A DNA stretch of 64,000 bases from Micromonospora terminaliae (GTDB lineage: Bacteria; Actinomycetota; Actinomycetes; Mycobacteriales; Micromonosporaceae): the NCBI RefSeq assembly GCF_009671205.1, contig NZ_CP045309.1:5022001-5086000 (forward strand). Reading direction: 5' to 3'. This document shows positions 7,816-15,993 of the stretch, in pieces. Numbering within the stretch: the first letter of the stretch is position 1; each line of letters begins with the position of its first letter. The position numbers and the translations under genes were made by a program. The notes beneath the pieces were generated by a model. It saw nothing but the letters and a program-made list of their open reading frames with translations, made no database searches and had not been told where the DNA came from.

Positions 7816-8775
7816 CTACCAGAGCGGGCGGACCGCGCCCACCGGGAGGCCGCCGCCGAGCAGGGGAATCTCGGCGTACTCGGTCAGCACCGGGGCCTCC
7901 ACGCCCAGGCGGCGCAGCGCCGAGACCAGCACCGGCATCCGGGCCCGGCCGGCACCGTCGTCGATCTTGAGGGCCACCGCGCCCACGCCCGGCACCGCCG
8001 CGGCGATCACGCCCTCCGCGCCGACCTTGGCCAGCAGCCCGGGTACACCGCGCATGAGCCGGGTGTCGTCGGCCTGGGTGCCGCCCACCAGTTCCGGGTA
8101 CGCGCGCATCGCGTCGGCCACCGTCCGCTCGACGGTGCCCGGCTCGGCGGAGACCAGCCGCAGGAAGGCCCGCGCCAGCCCGGTCAGCGAGACGGCGAGT
8201 ACGGGGGCGCCGCAGCCGTCCACCCCGACGGCCGCCGCCTTCTCGCCGGTGAACTCCTCGATGGCGGCGGTGAGCCGCTGCTGGAGCGGGTGTTCCGGGC
8301 GCCAGTAGCCGTCCAGCGGCCAACCGGCGGCCAGGCAGGTGAGCAGCATGCCGGTGTGCTTGCCGGAGCAGTTCATGAGGATGCGGGACGGGCCGCCCCC
8401 GGCGCGCAGCACCGCCTCCCGGGCCGCCTCGCCGACCGGCAGGTCCGGCGGGCAGTGGAGCGCCTCCTCGGCCAGGCCGGCGCCGCGCAGCAGCGCCCGG
8501 ACCCGCTCGACGTGGAACTCCTCGCCGGCGTGGCTCGCCGAGACCAGCGCCACGTCGGCCGGGTCGGTCAGCGGCAGGCCGGCCCGGAGCATGCCGATGG
8601 CCTGCATCGGCTTGTTCGACGACCGGGGGAAGATCGGCGAGGTGGCGTCCCCCGCCCCGGACACCGGCGCGCCGGCGGCGTCGAGCACCGCCACGGACCC
8701 CCGGTGGACACCCTCCACGAAGCCGGACCGGACCACCTCGGCGAGCGGCACGCCGCCCTCGTACGTCTTTCCCAC
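7816..8775 (-). CDS. Asparaginase (L-asparaginase II family)
   Basis: A 319-residue protein of the asparaginase II family (PF06089), which hydrolyses L-asparagine to aspartate and ammonia. Family landmarks are RSGFVEGVHRGSVAVLD near the N-terminus, FPRSSNKPMQAIGML, SASHAGEEFHVERV, NCSGKHTGML and VDGCGAPV. Full length is about right for the family (about 320-340). It is distinct from the type I/II bacterial amidohydrolases of E. coli. It stands alone between two palindromic or short intergenic regions, with no signal peptide, so it is cytoplasmic. Confidence 0.9.
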   Translation of the reverse strand: MGKTYEGGVPLAEVVRSGFVEGVHRGSVAVLDAAGAPVSGAGDATSPIFPRSSNKPMQAIGMLRAGLPLTDPADVALVSASHAGEEFHVERVRALLRGAGLAEEALHCPPDLPVGEAAREAVLRAGGGPSRILMNCSGKHTGMLLTCLAAGWPLDGYWRPEHPLQQRLTAAIEEFTGEKAAAVGVDGCGAPVLAVSLTGLARAFLRLVSAEPGTVERTVADAMRAYPELVGGTQADDTRLMRGVPGLLAKVGAEGVIAAAVPGVGAVALKIDDGAGRARMPVLVSALRRLGVEAPVLTEYAEIPLLGGGLPVGAVRPLW

Positions 8776-8869
8776 GAGGTGGACGGTACCGACGGGCCCA
8801 GCGGGCCCGGCACCGGGGTGACCAGGGACGTCGGCCGCCCGCGTACAGGGGCGGTGGGCGGGCCGTCGC

Positions 8870-9697
8870 TTACAGGCCGAGCAGCGCCCGGGCCTCGGCG
8901 GTGGTCAGCGGCGGCCGCTGGGCGAGCTGGGCGAAGCCGACCGCGCGGGCGACCAGTTGCATGTTGGACTCGACCGGGCGGCCCTTGGCGTAGGTGACCG
9001 TGTCCTCCATGCCGACCCGCAGGTGACCGCCGGCCGACAACGAGGCCAGCATCACCGGGATGGTGCTGCGGCCGATGCCGGTGGCCGAGAACGTGGTGCC
9101 CTCGGGCAGGTCGCGCAGCATCTGCTGGGCGGCCACCAGGGTGGCCGTGGTGCCCGGCATGCCGCCCGGCACGCCCATCACGAAGTCGACGTGCACGTGC
9201 CCGCCGTGCGGCAGGCCGTACTTGCCGAGCAGGCGCTGGAGCGCGGTGAGGTGGCCGAGGTCGAAGATCTCGTACTCGGGGACGACGCCCCGCTCCTGCA
9301 TGCGGGTGTGCAGGTCGACGATGAACTCCCAGCGGTTGAGGAACACGTCGTCGCCGAAGTTGACCGTGCCCATGGTGCAGGAGGCCATGTCCGGGCCGGC
9401 GTCGAGCACGGCCAGCCGGTCGGACTCCGGGTCGGTCACCGCGCCGCCGGAGGAGAGCTGCACGATCAGGTCGGTGCTCTGCCGCAGCGCCGCCACGGTC
9501 TCCCGCAGCCGGCCCTGGTCGAGGGTGGGCTTCGCCTCGTCGTCACGGATGTGGACGTGGATCACGGCGGCGCCGAGCGCCTCGCACTCCTTGGCGGTCA
9601 GCAGCAGCTCGTCGAGGGTCACCGGCAGCGCCGGGACCTCCGCCTTGGCCGATTCCGCGCCGGTGGGGGCAACCGTGATCAACGTCCCTGTGGTCAT
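8870..9697 (-). CDS. BKACE / 3-keto-5-aminohexanoate cleavage enzyme family protein
   Basis: A 275-residue TIM-barrel enzyme of the PF05853 (BKACE) family, which cleaves beta-keto acids with acetyl-CoA to give acetoacetate and a CoA ester. The zinc site is seen as HVHIRDDEAKPTLD, with further signatures LSSGGAVTDPESDRL and GHVHVDFVMGVPGGMPG. The family is very diverse in substrate and no lysine-fermentation partners are nearby, so the beta-keto acid acted on here cannot be named. Confidence 0.88.
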   Translation of the reverse strand: MTTGTLITVAPTGAESAKAEVPALPVTLDELLLTAKECEALGAAVIHVHIRDDEAKPTLDQGRLRETVAALRQSTDLIVQLSSGGAVTDPESDRLAVLDAGPDMASCTMGTVNFGDDVFLNRWEFIVDLHTRMQERGVVPEYEIFDLGHLTALQRLLGKYGLPHGGHVHVDFVMGVPGGMPGTTATLVAAQQMLRDLPEGTTFSATGIGRSTIPVMLASLSAGGHLRVGMEDTVTYAKGRPVESNMQLVARAVGFAQLAQRPPLTTAEARALLGL

Positions 9698-9804
9698 GCC
9701 CGGATCCTAAACCGCCGAGACCCTTCCGGTCGACAACAGAATCGGCCGCGACAACGGCCGGAAGCAGAAGATTTTCCGCCTTCCTGCCGCCGGAGCGGCA
9801 TCCC

Positions 9805-10917
9805 TTACGCCGGGTCGATGGCGGCGGCCGTCTCCCCCACCATGAGCCGGGCGTCGTCGGCGACGTTCCGCTTGACCACGGCGAGGGCGATCTGCCCCAG
9901 CTCGAAGTGGTGCACCGCGGTGCCGACGAAACCGACGGCCCGGCCGTCGAGCGTCACCGGCGTGCCGGCGGCCGGCGGCTGGTCGGTGGTCACGCCGTCC
10001 AGGTGCAGCAGGACGAGGCGACGCGGCGGCTTGCCCAGGTTGTGCACCCGGGCCACCGTCTCCTGGCCGCGGTAGCAGCCCTTGTCCAGGTGCACGGCCG
10101 GGCCGATCAGGCCCACCTCGGCGGGGATGGTCCGGTGGTCGGTGTCCACCCCGGCCCGGGCCTGCCGGGCGGCCACGCGCACGGCCTCGTACGCCCACAG
10201 CCCGGCCACCGGAACGCCCGCGCCGCGCAGCTCGTCGACCACCTGGGTCATGGCCGGGCGAGGCACCAGCAGGTCGACGCCGAGCGCCACCCGCCGCGCC
10301 CAGCCGCCGACGGGCAGCGGCTTCACGTCGTACACGACGGAGGGCCGGGACGGCAGCTCGCCGGAACGGAACCTCGGACCCGGCACCGCGACGACGTCGG
10401 GCGCGGCCAGCCCGGTGACCCCGAGGGTGTCGAGCGCGCCGGTGGCCTCCGGCCCGACGAGCGAGAGCAGCGCGTGGTCGGCCGTGACGTCGCGCGGGTC
10501 GACCTTGCTGAAGAACCGCATCTTCTCCAGGTAGGACAGGAGGCCCTCGGTCATCCCGGGCTCGGTGTCCAGCCAGGTGGTCTCGCCGTCCTCGGCGACC
10601 AGGGCGTGCTGCTCGACGTGCCCGTGCGGGGAGAGCACCAGCAGCTCGGTGCCCTGCCACGGGCGCAGCGCGGCCAGGTGCTGGCTGGTCAGCGTGTGCA
10701 GCCACGTCATCCGCTCCTCGCCGGGGACCGCGATCACGCCCCGGTGCGAGCGGTCGACCAGGCCGACGCCGGTGGCCAGGGTGCGCTGCTCGCGCATCGG
10801 GTCGCCGTAGTGGGCGGCCACCGGGCCGACCCCGGCCGCCCGGTGGGCCGGCTCGGGCTGCTCCCGGGTCTCCTCGTCGATGGCCTCGGCGGTCACCGCA
10901 CCTGCGATGTCGATCAT
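9805..10917 (-). CDS. ygfZ: YgfZ/GcvT-domain folate-binding protein
   Basis: A 370-residue aminomethyltransferase-fold protein. The diagnostic YgfZ signature KGCYRGQE is present (as DKGCYRGQETVARVHNLGK). YgfZ proteins bind folate and support assembly or repair of certain iron-sulfur enzymes. The ATG at 10917 overlaps the Fur stop codon by four bases (ATGA), which fixes the start and implies co-transcription and translational coupling with the metal-responsive regulator. The M. tuberculosis gene at the equivalent place (Rv0811c region) is similar. Confidence 0.88.
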   Translation of the reverse strand: MIDIAGAVTAEAIDEETREQPEPAHRAAGVGPVAAHYGDPMREQRTLATGVGLVDRSHRGVIAVPGEERMTWLHTLTSQHLAALRPWQGTELLVLSPHGHVEQHALVAEDGETTWLDTEPGMTEGLLSYLEKMRFFSKVDPRDVTADHALLSLVGPEATGALDTLGVTGLAAPDVVAVPGPRFRSGELPSRPSVVYDVKPLPVGGWARRVALGVDLLVPRPAMTQVVDELRGAGVPVAGLWAYEAVRVAARQARAGVDTDHRTIPAEVGLIGPAVHLDKGCYRGQETVARVHNLGKPPRRLVLLHLDGVTTDQPPAAGTPVTLDGRAVGFVGTAVHHFELGQIALAVVKRNVADDARLMVGETAAAIDPA

Positions 10918-11342
10918 TTGCGTTCCCCGTCCTCGCACTTGCCGCAGACGCCGAAGAGCGCCACGTGCCCGATGTCGACCTGGAATCCCCGCTGCGCGGC
11001 CAGCTGGTCGGCCAGCGGCCGGAGCAGCTCGGGGTCGATCTCGTCGATCGCGCCGCACTCCCGGCACACGAGGTGGACGTGCTGGTGCTCACCGGCCGCG
11101 TGGTAGGTCGGCGAACCGTGCGACAGGTGGGTGTGGGTCACCAGACCGAGGCGTTCCAGCAGCTCCAGCGTGCGGTAGATGGTGGTGATGTTGACGCCGG
11201 CGGCCACCTCGCGCACCGCCGTGTGCACCTGCTCCGGCGTGGCGTGCCCCAGATCCAGGACGGCCTGGAGGACCAGCTGCCGCTGCGCCGTCAGCCGCAG
11301 CCCACGGGAGCGGAGCAGTTCCGCGAGGGAGGATTCGGACAC
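10914..11342 (-). CDS. Fur-family metalloregulator (Zur/FurB-like)
   Basis: A 142-residue Fur-family repressor. The winged helix spans residues about 5-75 (LRSRGLRLTAQRQLVLQAV, NITTIYRTLELLERLGLV), and the dimerisation half contains the metal ligands HQHVHLVCREC and CGKC, two CxxC pairs forming a structural zinc site. The GTG at 11342 begins VSESSLAELLRSRG, the usual actinobacterial start; a start at 11381 would add 13 residues. It leads a two-gene operon with ygfZ. Whether it senses zinc, iron or another metal is not decided by sequence. Confidence 0.87.
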   Translation of the reverse strand: MSESSLAELLRSRGLRLTAQRQLVLQAVLDLGHATPEQVHTAVREVAAGVNITTIYRTLELLERLGLVTHTHLSHGSPTYHAAGEHQHVHLVCRECGAIDEIDPELLRPLADQLAAQRGFQVDIGHVALFGVCGKCEDGERK

Positions 11343-11409
11343 CGTCCGATCATAGTTCGGCCGCCGCGCCGGTCCGGCCACCGGCGGCGTACGCCACTAC
11401 GCTGCGCTC

Positions 11410-12258
11410 GTGGTGGCGACGCGGGTGGCCGTGCCGGGCCGGGGTGTCGTACCGGCCGGTGCCGCGGTGCTGCGCGGCGACGACCGGGGCGTGCTGCACG
11501 GCGACGGCCTCTTCGAGACCCTGCACCTGCGCGGCGGGGAGCCCTGGCTGCGCGACGCCCACCTGGCCCGGCTGCGCGCCGGCGCCGCCGCGATCGGGCT
11601 GGCCCTGCCGTCCACCGACGTGCTCGTCGAGCTGCTGGACACGGTCCGTGCGGGCTGGCCGCCGGACGTCGAGGGCGCGCTGCGGCTGGTCTGCACCCGG
11701 GGACCCGAGGGCGGCGGGCCGCCGACCGTCTACGCCACGCTGGGCGAGGTGCCGTCCGCCGCCCGGCGGGCCCGGCGGGACGGGGTGACGGTCGCCACCC
11801 TGCCGCTCGGGGTGGCCGCCCGGTCCCGCCCCGAGCTGGGCTGGCTCCCGGTCGGTGTGAAGTCCACCTCGTACGCGCTGAGCACCGCGGCCCGCCGCTG
11901 GGCCGAGCGGGCCGGGGTGGACGACGTGCTCTGGGTCTCCACCGACGGCTACGTGCTGGAGGCGCCCACCGCGAACGTGGTCTGGCTGAGCGGCGGGACC
12001 CTGTGCACGGTCCCGGCCGCGGCCACCGGCATCCTCGCCGGCGTCACCGCCGCCTGGCTCCTGGCCCACGCCGCCGAACTGGACCTCACGGCGGACGAAC
12101 GCCTACCCACCCCGGCCGACCTGCACAAGGCGGACGCCATCTGGCTGACGTCCTCCCTCCGCGGCCTGGCCGAGGTGCGCTCCCTGGACGGACTCCCCCG
12201 CCCAGGCTCCCCCCTGACCACCCCCCTCCTCACCCTCCTGGGCTTCGAGGTGCGTTGA
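11410..12258 (+). CDS. Aminodeoxychorismate lyase (class IV PLP aminotransferase)
   Basis: A 282-residue fold-type IV PLP protein, equivalent in position to M. tuberculosis Rv0812. Aminodeoxychorismate lyase converts 4-amino-4-deoxychorismate to p-aminobenzoate and pyruvate for folate synthesis. Motifs: RGDDRGVLHGDGLFETL near the N-terminus, the PLP lysine at residue 151 in GVKSTSYA, and EAPTANVVWL. A branched-chain or D-amino acid aminotransferase is the alternative but the length and N-terminal motif favour PabC-type. Its stop codon lies inside the left arm of a 21-bp palindrome. Confidence 0.82.
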   Translation: MVATRVAVPGRGVVPAGAAVLRGDDRGVLHGDGLFETLHLRGGEPWLRDAHLARLRAGAAAIGLALPSTDVLVELLDTVRAGWPPDVEGALRLVCTRGPEGGGPPTVYATLGEVPSAARRARRDGVTVATLPLGVAARSRPELGWLPVGVKSTSYALSTAARRWAERAGVDDVLWVSTDGYVLEAPTANVVWLSGGTLCTVPAAATGILAGVTAAWLLAHAAELDLTADERLPTPADLHKADAIWLTSSLRGLAEVRSLDGLPRPGSPLTTPLLTLLGFEVR

Positions 12259-12313
12259 TCAAGAAGTTTGCGTCTGCCGAGGGCGGACTCCTGACGCAAA
12301 CTTCTTGATCAAC
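12254..12313. terminator. Perfect 21-bp-arm palindrome, probable bidirectional terminator/dispersed repeat
   Basis: Arms 12254-12274 and 12293-12313 are exact reverse complements over 21 bases, starting GTTGATCAAGAAG; the loop is 18 bases. The arms are unusually AT-rich for this genome. The left arm includes the stop codon of the aminodeoxychorismate lyase gene; the right arm ends 20 bases before the stop of the convergent nitrobindin-like gene. Both a terminator role and a mobile-palindrome origin fit. Confidence 0.7.
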
Positions 12314-12332
12314 AGGGTCGGGCGGCGCGGGG

Positions 12333-12920
12333 TCAGCCGGCTACTCGGGTCAGGCGGGCGGACAGGTGGGGGCTCAGGGGGTGGCCCACGGCGGCCATCT
12401 CCTGGGCGTAGAGGAGGGCGCCCTCGACGATGCCGAAGAGGCGGGCGCCGGCCGTGACCTCCTTCGCCGTGGCCGTGCGGACCACCGCGTCGGTGGCGAA
12501 CTCGATCTGCGTGCCCTTGCGCTTGCCGATGTGCAGCTCCATCACGCCAGTGGGCGTGGTCATGAGCGCCTCCAGCTCGTCGGTGACCCGGTCACCGTCC
12601 AGGACCGGACGCCACCAGCCCACCTCCCGGCCGGCCGGGCGGACCGGGCGGCTCTGCTCGTCGAGGATCCAGGCGCGGGACTCGTAGAACAGGAACGGCC
12701 GGCCGTCGTGGCTGATCCGGATCTCCTGGGCGAAGTCGAAGTCCTCGATGGTGGGGAACCCGCCGCGACCCCGCCCGCGCCACACCCCGATGTACGGCAG
12801 CAGGCCGTCCAGGCTCCGGTGCAGCTTCGGGCCGACGCGCAGGTCGTGGCTCTCCTCGTACGGGTACGGGTCGACCGGCGGCGCGTTCAGCCACGGCGGC
12901 TGAAGCGGGTTCTCACTCAC
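12333..12920 (-). CDS. Nitrobindin-like FABP-fold protein (Rv0813c-like)
   Basis: A 195-residue beta-barrel protein of the FABP/nitrobindin (THAP4 C-terminal-like) family. The signature LLPYIGVWRGRGRGGFPTI and the following DFDFAQEIRISHDGRPFLFYESRAW are clear. Bacterial and human relatives bind heme in a barrel and react with nitric oxide or peroxynitrite. Position next to the aminodeoxychorismate lyase mirrors Rv0812-Rv0813c. A 37-residue membrane peptide gene lies just upstream on the same strand. Confidence 0.88.
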   Translation of the reverse strand: MSENPLQPPWLNAPPVDPYPYEESHDLRVGPKLHRSLDGLLPYIGVWRGRGRGGFPTIEDFDFAQEIRISHDGRPFLFYESRAWILDEQSRPVRPAGREVGWWRPVLDGDRVTDELEALMTTPTGVMELHIGKRKGTQIEFATDAVVRTATAKEVTAGARLFGIVEGALLYAQEMAAVGHPLSPHLSARLTRVAG

Positions 12921-12975
12921 CGCGCCACCTTCGTTCGCGACTGCGGGGCTCGCAAACCCGGCTCACTCCTCGCGC

Positions 12976-13089
12976 TCACCATTTTCCTCTCGAGATCCGA
13001 ACAGCGACGTAGACCAGGCCACCGGCGAGCGCGCCCAGGCCGGCGACGAGCAGGCTGACGAACCCGATCTCGGTAACCATCCCGGCCAT
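12976..13089 (-). CDS. Small single-pass membrane protein (37 aa)
   Basis: A short reading frame starting MAGMVTEIGFVSLLVAGLGA and ending in VAVRISRGKW: one hydrophobic helix of about 20 residues followed by a short basic tail, as expected for a type of single-pass protein with a cytoplasmic C-terminus. The alternative start is the inner ATG at 13080. It lies between the nitrobindin-like gene (same strand, 55 bases downstream) and the divergent DsrE gene. Function unknown; the balanced composition and clean helix argue for a real gene. Confidence 0.6.
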   Translation of the reverse strand: MAGMVTEIGFVSLLVAGLGALAGGLVYVAVRISRGKW

Positions 13090-13104
13090 CCTATGCTGGG
13101 CGGC

Positions 13105-13467
13105 ATGGCCCGCACTCTCGTCGTCAAGGCCACCGCCGGCGCCGACGCCCCGGAGCGTTGCGCGCAGGCCTTCACGGTCGCCGCCACCGCGGCCGCCGCC
13201 GGGGTGGACGTGTCGCTCTGGCTCACCGGGGAGTCGACCTGGTTCGCACTGCCCGGGCGCGCGCAGGGCTTCGAACTGCCGCACTCCGCGCCGCTGGCCG
13301 AACTGCTGCACGTCATCCTGGCCACCGGCAAGGTGACCGCCTGCACGCAGTGCGCGGCCCGGCGCGACATCGGGACGGACGACGTCATCCCCGGCGTACG
13401 GATCGCCGGGGCGGCCGTCTTCGTCGAGGAGGCGATGGCCGAGGGCGCCCAGGCCCTGGTCTACTGA
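13105..13467 (+). CDS. DsrE-family protein
   Basis: A 120-residue DsrE/DsrF-like protein. The family (PF02635) includes sulfur relay proteins; here the core reads ARTLVVKATAGADAPERCAQAFTVA, with Cys residues at CTQCAARRDI that could carry persulfide but do not match the DsrE active-site position exactly. ATG at 13105 is preferred over 13093 because the family starts directly with the first beta strand. It lies in a neighbourhood with sulfurtransferase genes 4 kb away, which may be coincidence. Confidence 0.8.
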   Translation: MARTLVVKATAGADAPERCAQAFTVAATAAAAGVDVSLWLTGESTWFALPGRAQGFELPHSAPLAELLHVILATGKVTACTQCAARRDIGTDDVIPGVRIAGAAVFVEEAMAEGAQALVY

Positions 13468-13552
13468 CCCCGCCCGCCGGGCGGGAGGTGTCCGTTCCGC
13501 GTGGACTGGCGATCCTCGCCCGACATGTCCGGCTGCTGCCTACGATCCTCAT

Positions 13553-13933
13553 GTGGGTGAGGCGATCGAACAGTTCTTCGCGTCTCTGCCGGCGCGTGCC
13601 CCGGCGGTGCTGCGCGGTCCGATCCGTGGCCGCCTCCAACTGGACCTGACCACCGAGAACCGCACCCAGCACTGGTTTCTGGCGATGGCGCCCGGGTCGA
13701 TCCAGGTGAGCCGGGAGCAACTGCCGGCCGACGCCGTCTTCACCGTCAGCGCCGACCTGTTCGAGGGGCTGGTCACCGGCCGGGAGCAGGGCCTTGCGGC
13801 GGTGCTGCGCAACGAGGCCACGTTCAGCGGCAACGTGGCGCTGTTCCTGGTGTTCCGCCGCTTCTTTCCCGCTCCGCCCGGCGTCCGGGACCCGCGGGAG
13901 ACCGCCCGCGAACACGTCCGGCGGTCGGGATGA
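13553..13933 (+). CDS. SCP2 sterol-binding domain protein
   Basis: A 126-residue protein with a single SCP2-type lipid-binding domain: LTTENRTQHWFLAM and SREQLPADAVFTVSADLFEGLVTGRE are typical strands and the last helix contains NVALFLVFRRFFP. Its GTG start is at 13553 and its stop overlaps the ATG of the downstream glycosidase by four bases, so the two are translationally coupled. The ligand is unknown; a link with glycan metabolism is suggested only by this coupling. Confidence 0.82.
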   Translation: MGEAIEQFFASLPARAPAVLRGPIRGRLQLDLTTENRTQHWFLAMAPGSIQVSREQLPADAVFTVSADLFEGLVTGREQGLAAVLRNEATFSGNVALFLVFRRFFPAPPGVRDPRETAREHVRRSG

Positions 13934-15984
13934 AGGAACGCGTCAGCATCCTGGACGGCAACACCTTCCTGGTCAGCGACCGGCGCGGCGACATCGAGCC
14001 GTCGTTCGACTTCCCCACCGGGCTCTTCTCGTTCGACACGCGATTCATCTCGACCTGGCTGCTCACCCTCAACGGGCAGCGGCTGCACGCGCTCTCCATC
14101 GACGACTCGATGTCGTACCGGACCCGGTTCTTCCTGGTCCCCGGTGAGCCGACGCACTACCTGGACGCCAAGGTCTCGGTGATCCGCAGCCGGTCGATCG
14201 GCGGCAGCTTCGACGAGGAACTGACCCTGCTCAACCACTCCGGTCAGGAGGTGGAGTTCACCCTCCGGCTGGACATCGGCTCCGACTTCGCCGACCTGTT
14301 CGAGATCAAGCACCAGCGGCAGAAGAAGGGGCGGACCACGCCCACGGTCGGCGAGAACCAGCTGCGGCTCATCTACCGGCGGGAGGGGTTCCACCGGGAG
14401 GCGGTGGTGGAGAGCAGCGCGCCCGCCGAGGTCGACCGCGAAGGGCTGACCTACCGCCTCCGGGTCGGGCCGCACGGCGAGTGGAGCACCCGGCTGCACG
14501 TCGCGACCAGGATCTTCGGGGCCCGGGGGGAGGACGTCCGGGCCACCCTCCCGTTCGGCGGGCAGCGCTCGGTGGCGGAGATCCACGCCGAGCAGAACGA
14601 GCTGATCGCGCGGGCCCCGAAGCTGGGCTGCGACTGCCAGCCGCTGGCCGGGGCGTACCGGCGCAGCCTCAACGACCTGGCCGCCCTCCGGTACGAGTCG
14701 ATCACGCTGGGCGTACGCCTGGTCGCCGCCGGCCTGCCCTGGTTCATGACCCTGTTCGGGCGGGACAGCATCTTCACCTCGCTCCAGGTGCTGCCGTTCC
14801 TGCCGGAACTGGTCCAGCCCACCATCGCCATGCTGGCCGCTCTCCAGGGCAGCCGGGTGGACGACTTCCGGGACGAGGAGCCCGGCAAGATCCTGCACGA
14901 GCTGCGCTACGGCGAGACCGCGGGCTTCGAGGAGCAGCCGCACTCGCCGTACTACGGCTCTGCCGACACCACGGCGCTCTTCGTGATCCTGCTCGACGAG
15001 TACGAGCGGTGGACGGGGGACGCGACGCTGGTCAAGCAGCTGGAACAGCCCACCCGGGCGGCACTGGCCTGGCTCGACACGTACGGGGACCTGCTCGGGA
15101 CGGGCTACGTCTGGTACATGACCCGCAACCCGGAGACCGGTCTGCAGAACCAGTGCTGGAAGGACTCCTGGGACTCGATCTCGTACTCCGACGGCCGGCT
15201 GCCGCGCTTCCCCCGGGCCACCTGCGAACTACAGGGCTACGCGTACGACGCCAAGCTGCGGGGCGCCCGGCTGGCCCGCACCCACTGGAACGACCCCGCG
15301 TACGCCGACCGGCTGGAGCGCGAGGCCGCGGAGCTGAAGGAGCGGTTCAACCGCGACTTCTGGATCCCCGGGCGGGACTACTACGCGCTCGCGCTGGACC
15401 CGGACGGGCGGCACGTCGACGCACTCTCGTCCAACATCGGCCACCTGCTGTGGAGCGGCATCGTCGACGAGTCCCGCGCGCCCCTCGTCGCGGGGCACCT
15501 GCTCGGGCCGCGGCTCTTCTCCGGCTGGGGCGTGCGGACCCTCGCCGACGACCAGGGCCGTTACAACCCGATCGGCTACCACGTCGGCACGGTCTGGCCG
15601 TTCGACAACTCGATCATCGCCTGGGGCCTGTGGAAGTACGGCTTCCGGGCGGAGGCCGGGCAGATCTGCGACGCCATGCTGAGCGCGTCCCGCTACTTCG
15701 GCGGGCGGCTCCCCGAGGCGTTCGCCGGCTACGAGCGCGATCTCACCGACTATCCCGTCGAGTACCCCACCGCGTGCAGCCCGCAGGCCTGGTCGGCCGG
15801 CACCCCACTGCTGCTGCTACGGGTGATGCTCGGCTTGGAGCCGCAGGGCGAGCACCTGATCATCGATCCGGCCGTGCCGGACGGGATGGGCCGGGTGGAG
15901 CTGCTGGACATCCCCGGCCGGTGGGGCCGGGTGGACGCCCTGGGACGCAGCCGCGGTCCGCACGACCAGCGTCACGGGCGCTGA
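13930..15984 (+). CDS. Amylo-alpha-1,6-glucosidase / glycogen debranching-type enzyme
   Basis: A 684-residue glycoside hydrolase with an N-terminal glycogen-debranching domain (about residues 1-200, VSILDGNTFLVSDRRGDI) and a C-terminal (alpha/alpha)6 barrel (about 240-660). Catalytic-type motifs include PWFMTLFGRDSIFTSLQ, QCWKDSWDSI and YHVGTVWPFDNSIIAWG; acidic residues in these are the likely proton donor and base. Enzymes of this family release alpha-linked glucose, but related proteins act on other glycans. The final about 25 residues (after GRWGRVDAL) are Arg-rich and atypical, which may reflect a recent frameshift extension. Confidence 0.85.
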   Translation: MKERVSILDGNTFLVSDRRGDIEPSFDFPTGLFSFDTRFISTWLLTLNGQRLHALSIDDSMSYRTRFFLVPGEPTHYLDAKVSVIRSRSIGGSFDEELTLLNHSGQEVEFTLRLDIGSDFADLFEIKHQRQKKGRTTPTVGENQLRLIYRREGFHREAVVESSAPAEVDREGLTYRLRVGPHGEWSTRLHVATRIFGARGEDVRATLPFGGQRSVAEIHAEQNELIARAPKLGCDCQPLAGAYRRSLNDLAALRYESITLGVRLVAAGLPWFMTLFGRDSIFTSLQVLPFLPELVQPTIAMLAALQGSRVDDFRDEEPGKILHELRYGETAGFEEQPHSPYYGSADTTALFVILLDEYERWTGDATLVKQLEQPTRAALAWLDTYGDLLGTGYVWYMTRNPETGLQNQCWKDSWDSISYSDGRLPRFPRATCELQGYAYDAKLRGARLARTHWNDPAYADRLEREAAELKERFNRDFWIPGRDYYALALDPDGRHVDALSSNIGHLLWSGIVDESRAPLVAGHLLGPRLFSGWGVRTLADDQGRYNPIGYHVGTVWPFDNSIIAWGLWKYGFRAEAGQICDAMLSASRYFGGRLPEAFAGYERDLTDYPVEYPTACSPQAWSAGTPLLLLRVMLGLEPQGEHLIIDPAVPDGMGRVELLDIPGRWGRVDALGRSRGPHDQRHGR

Positions 15985-15993
15985 CCGTCCGCG

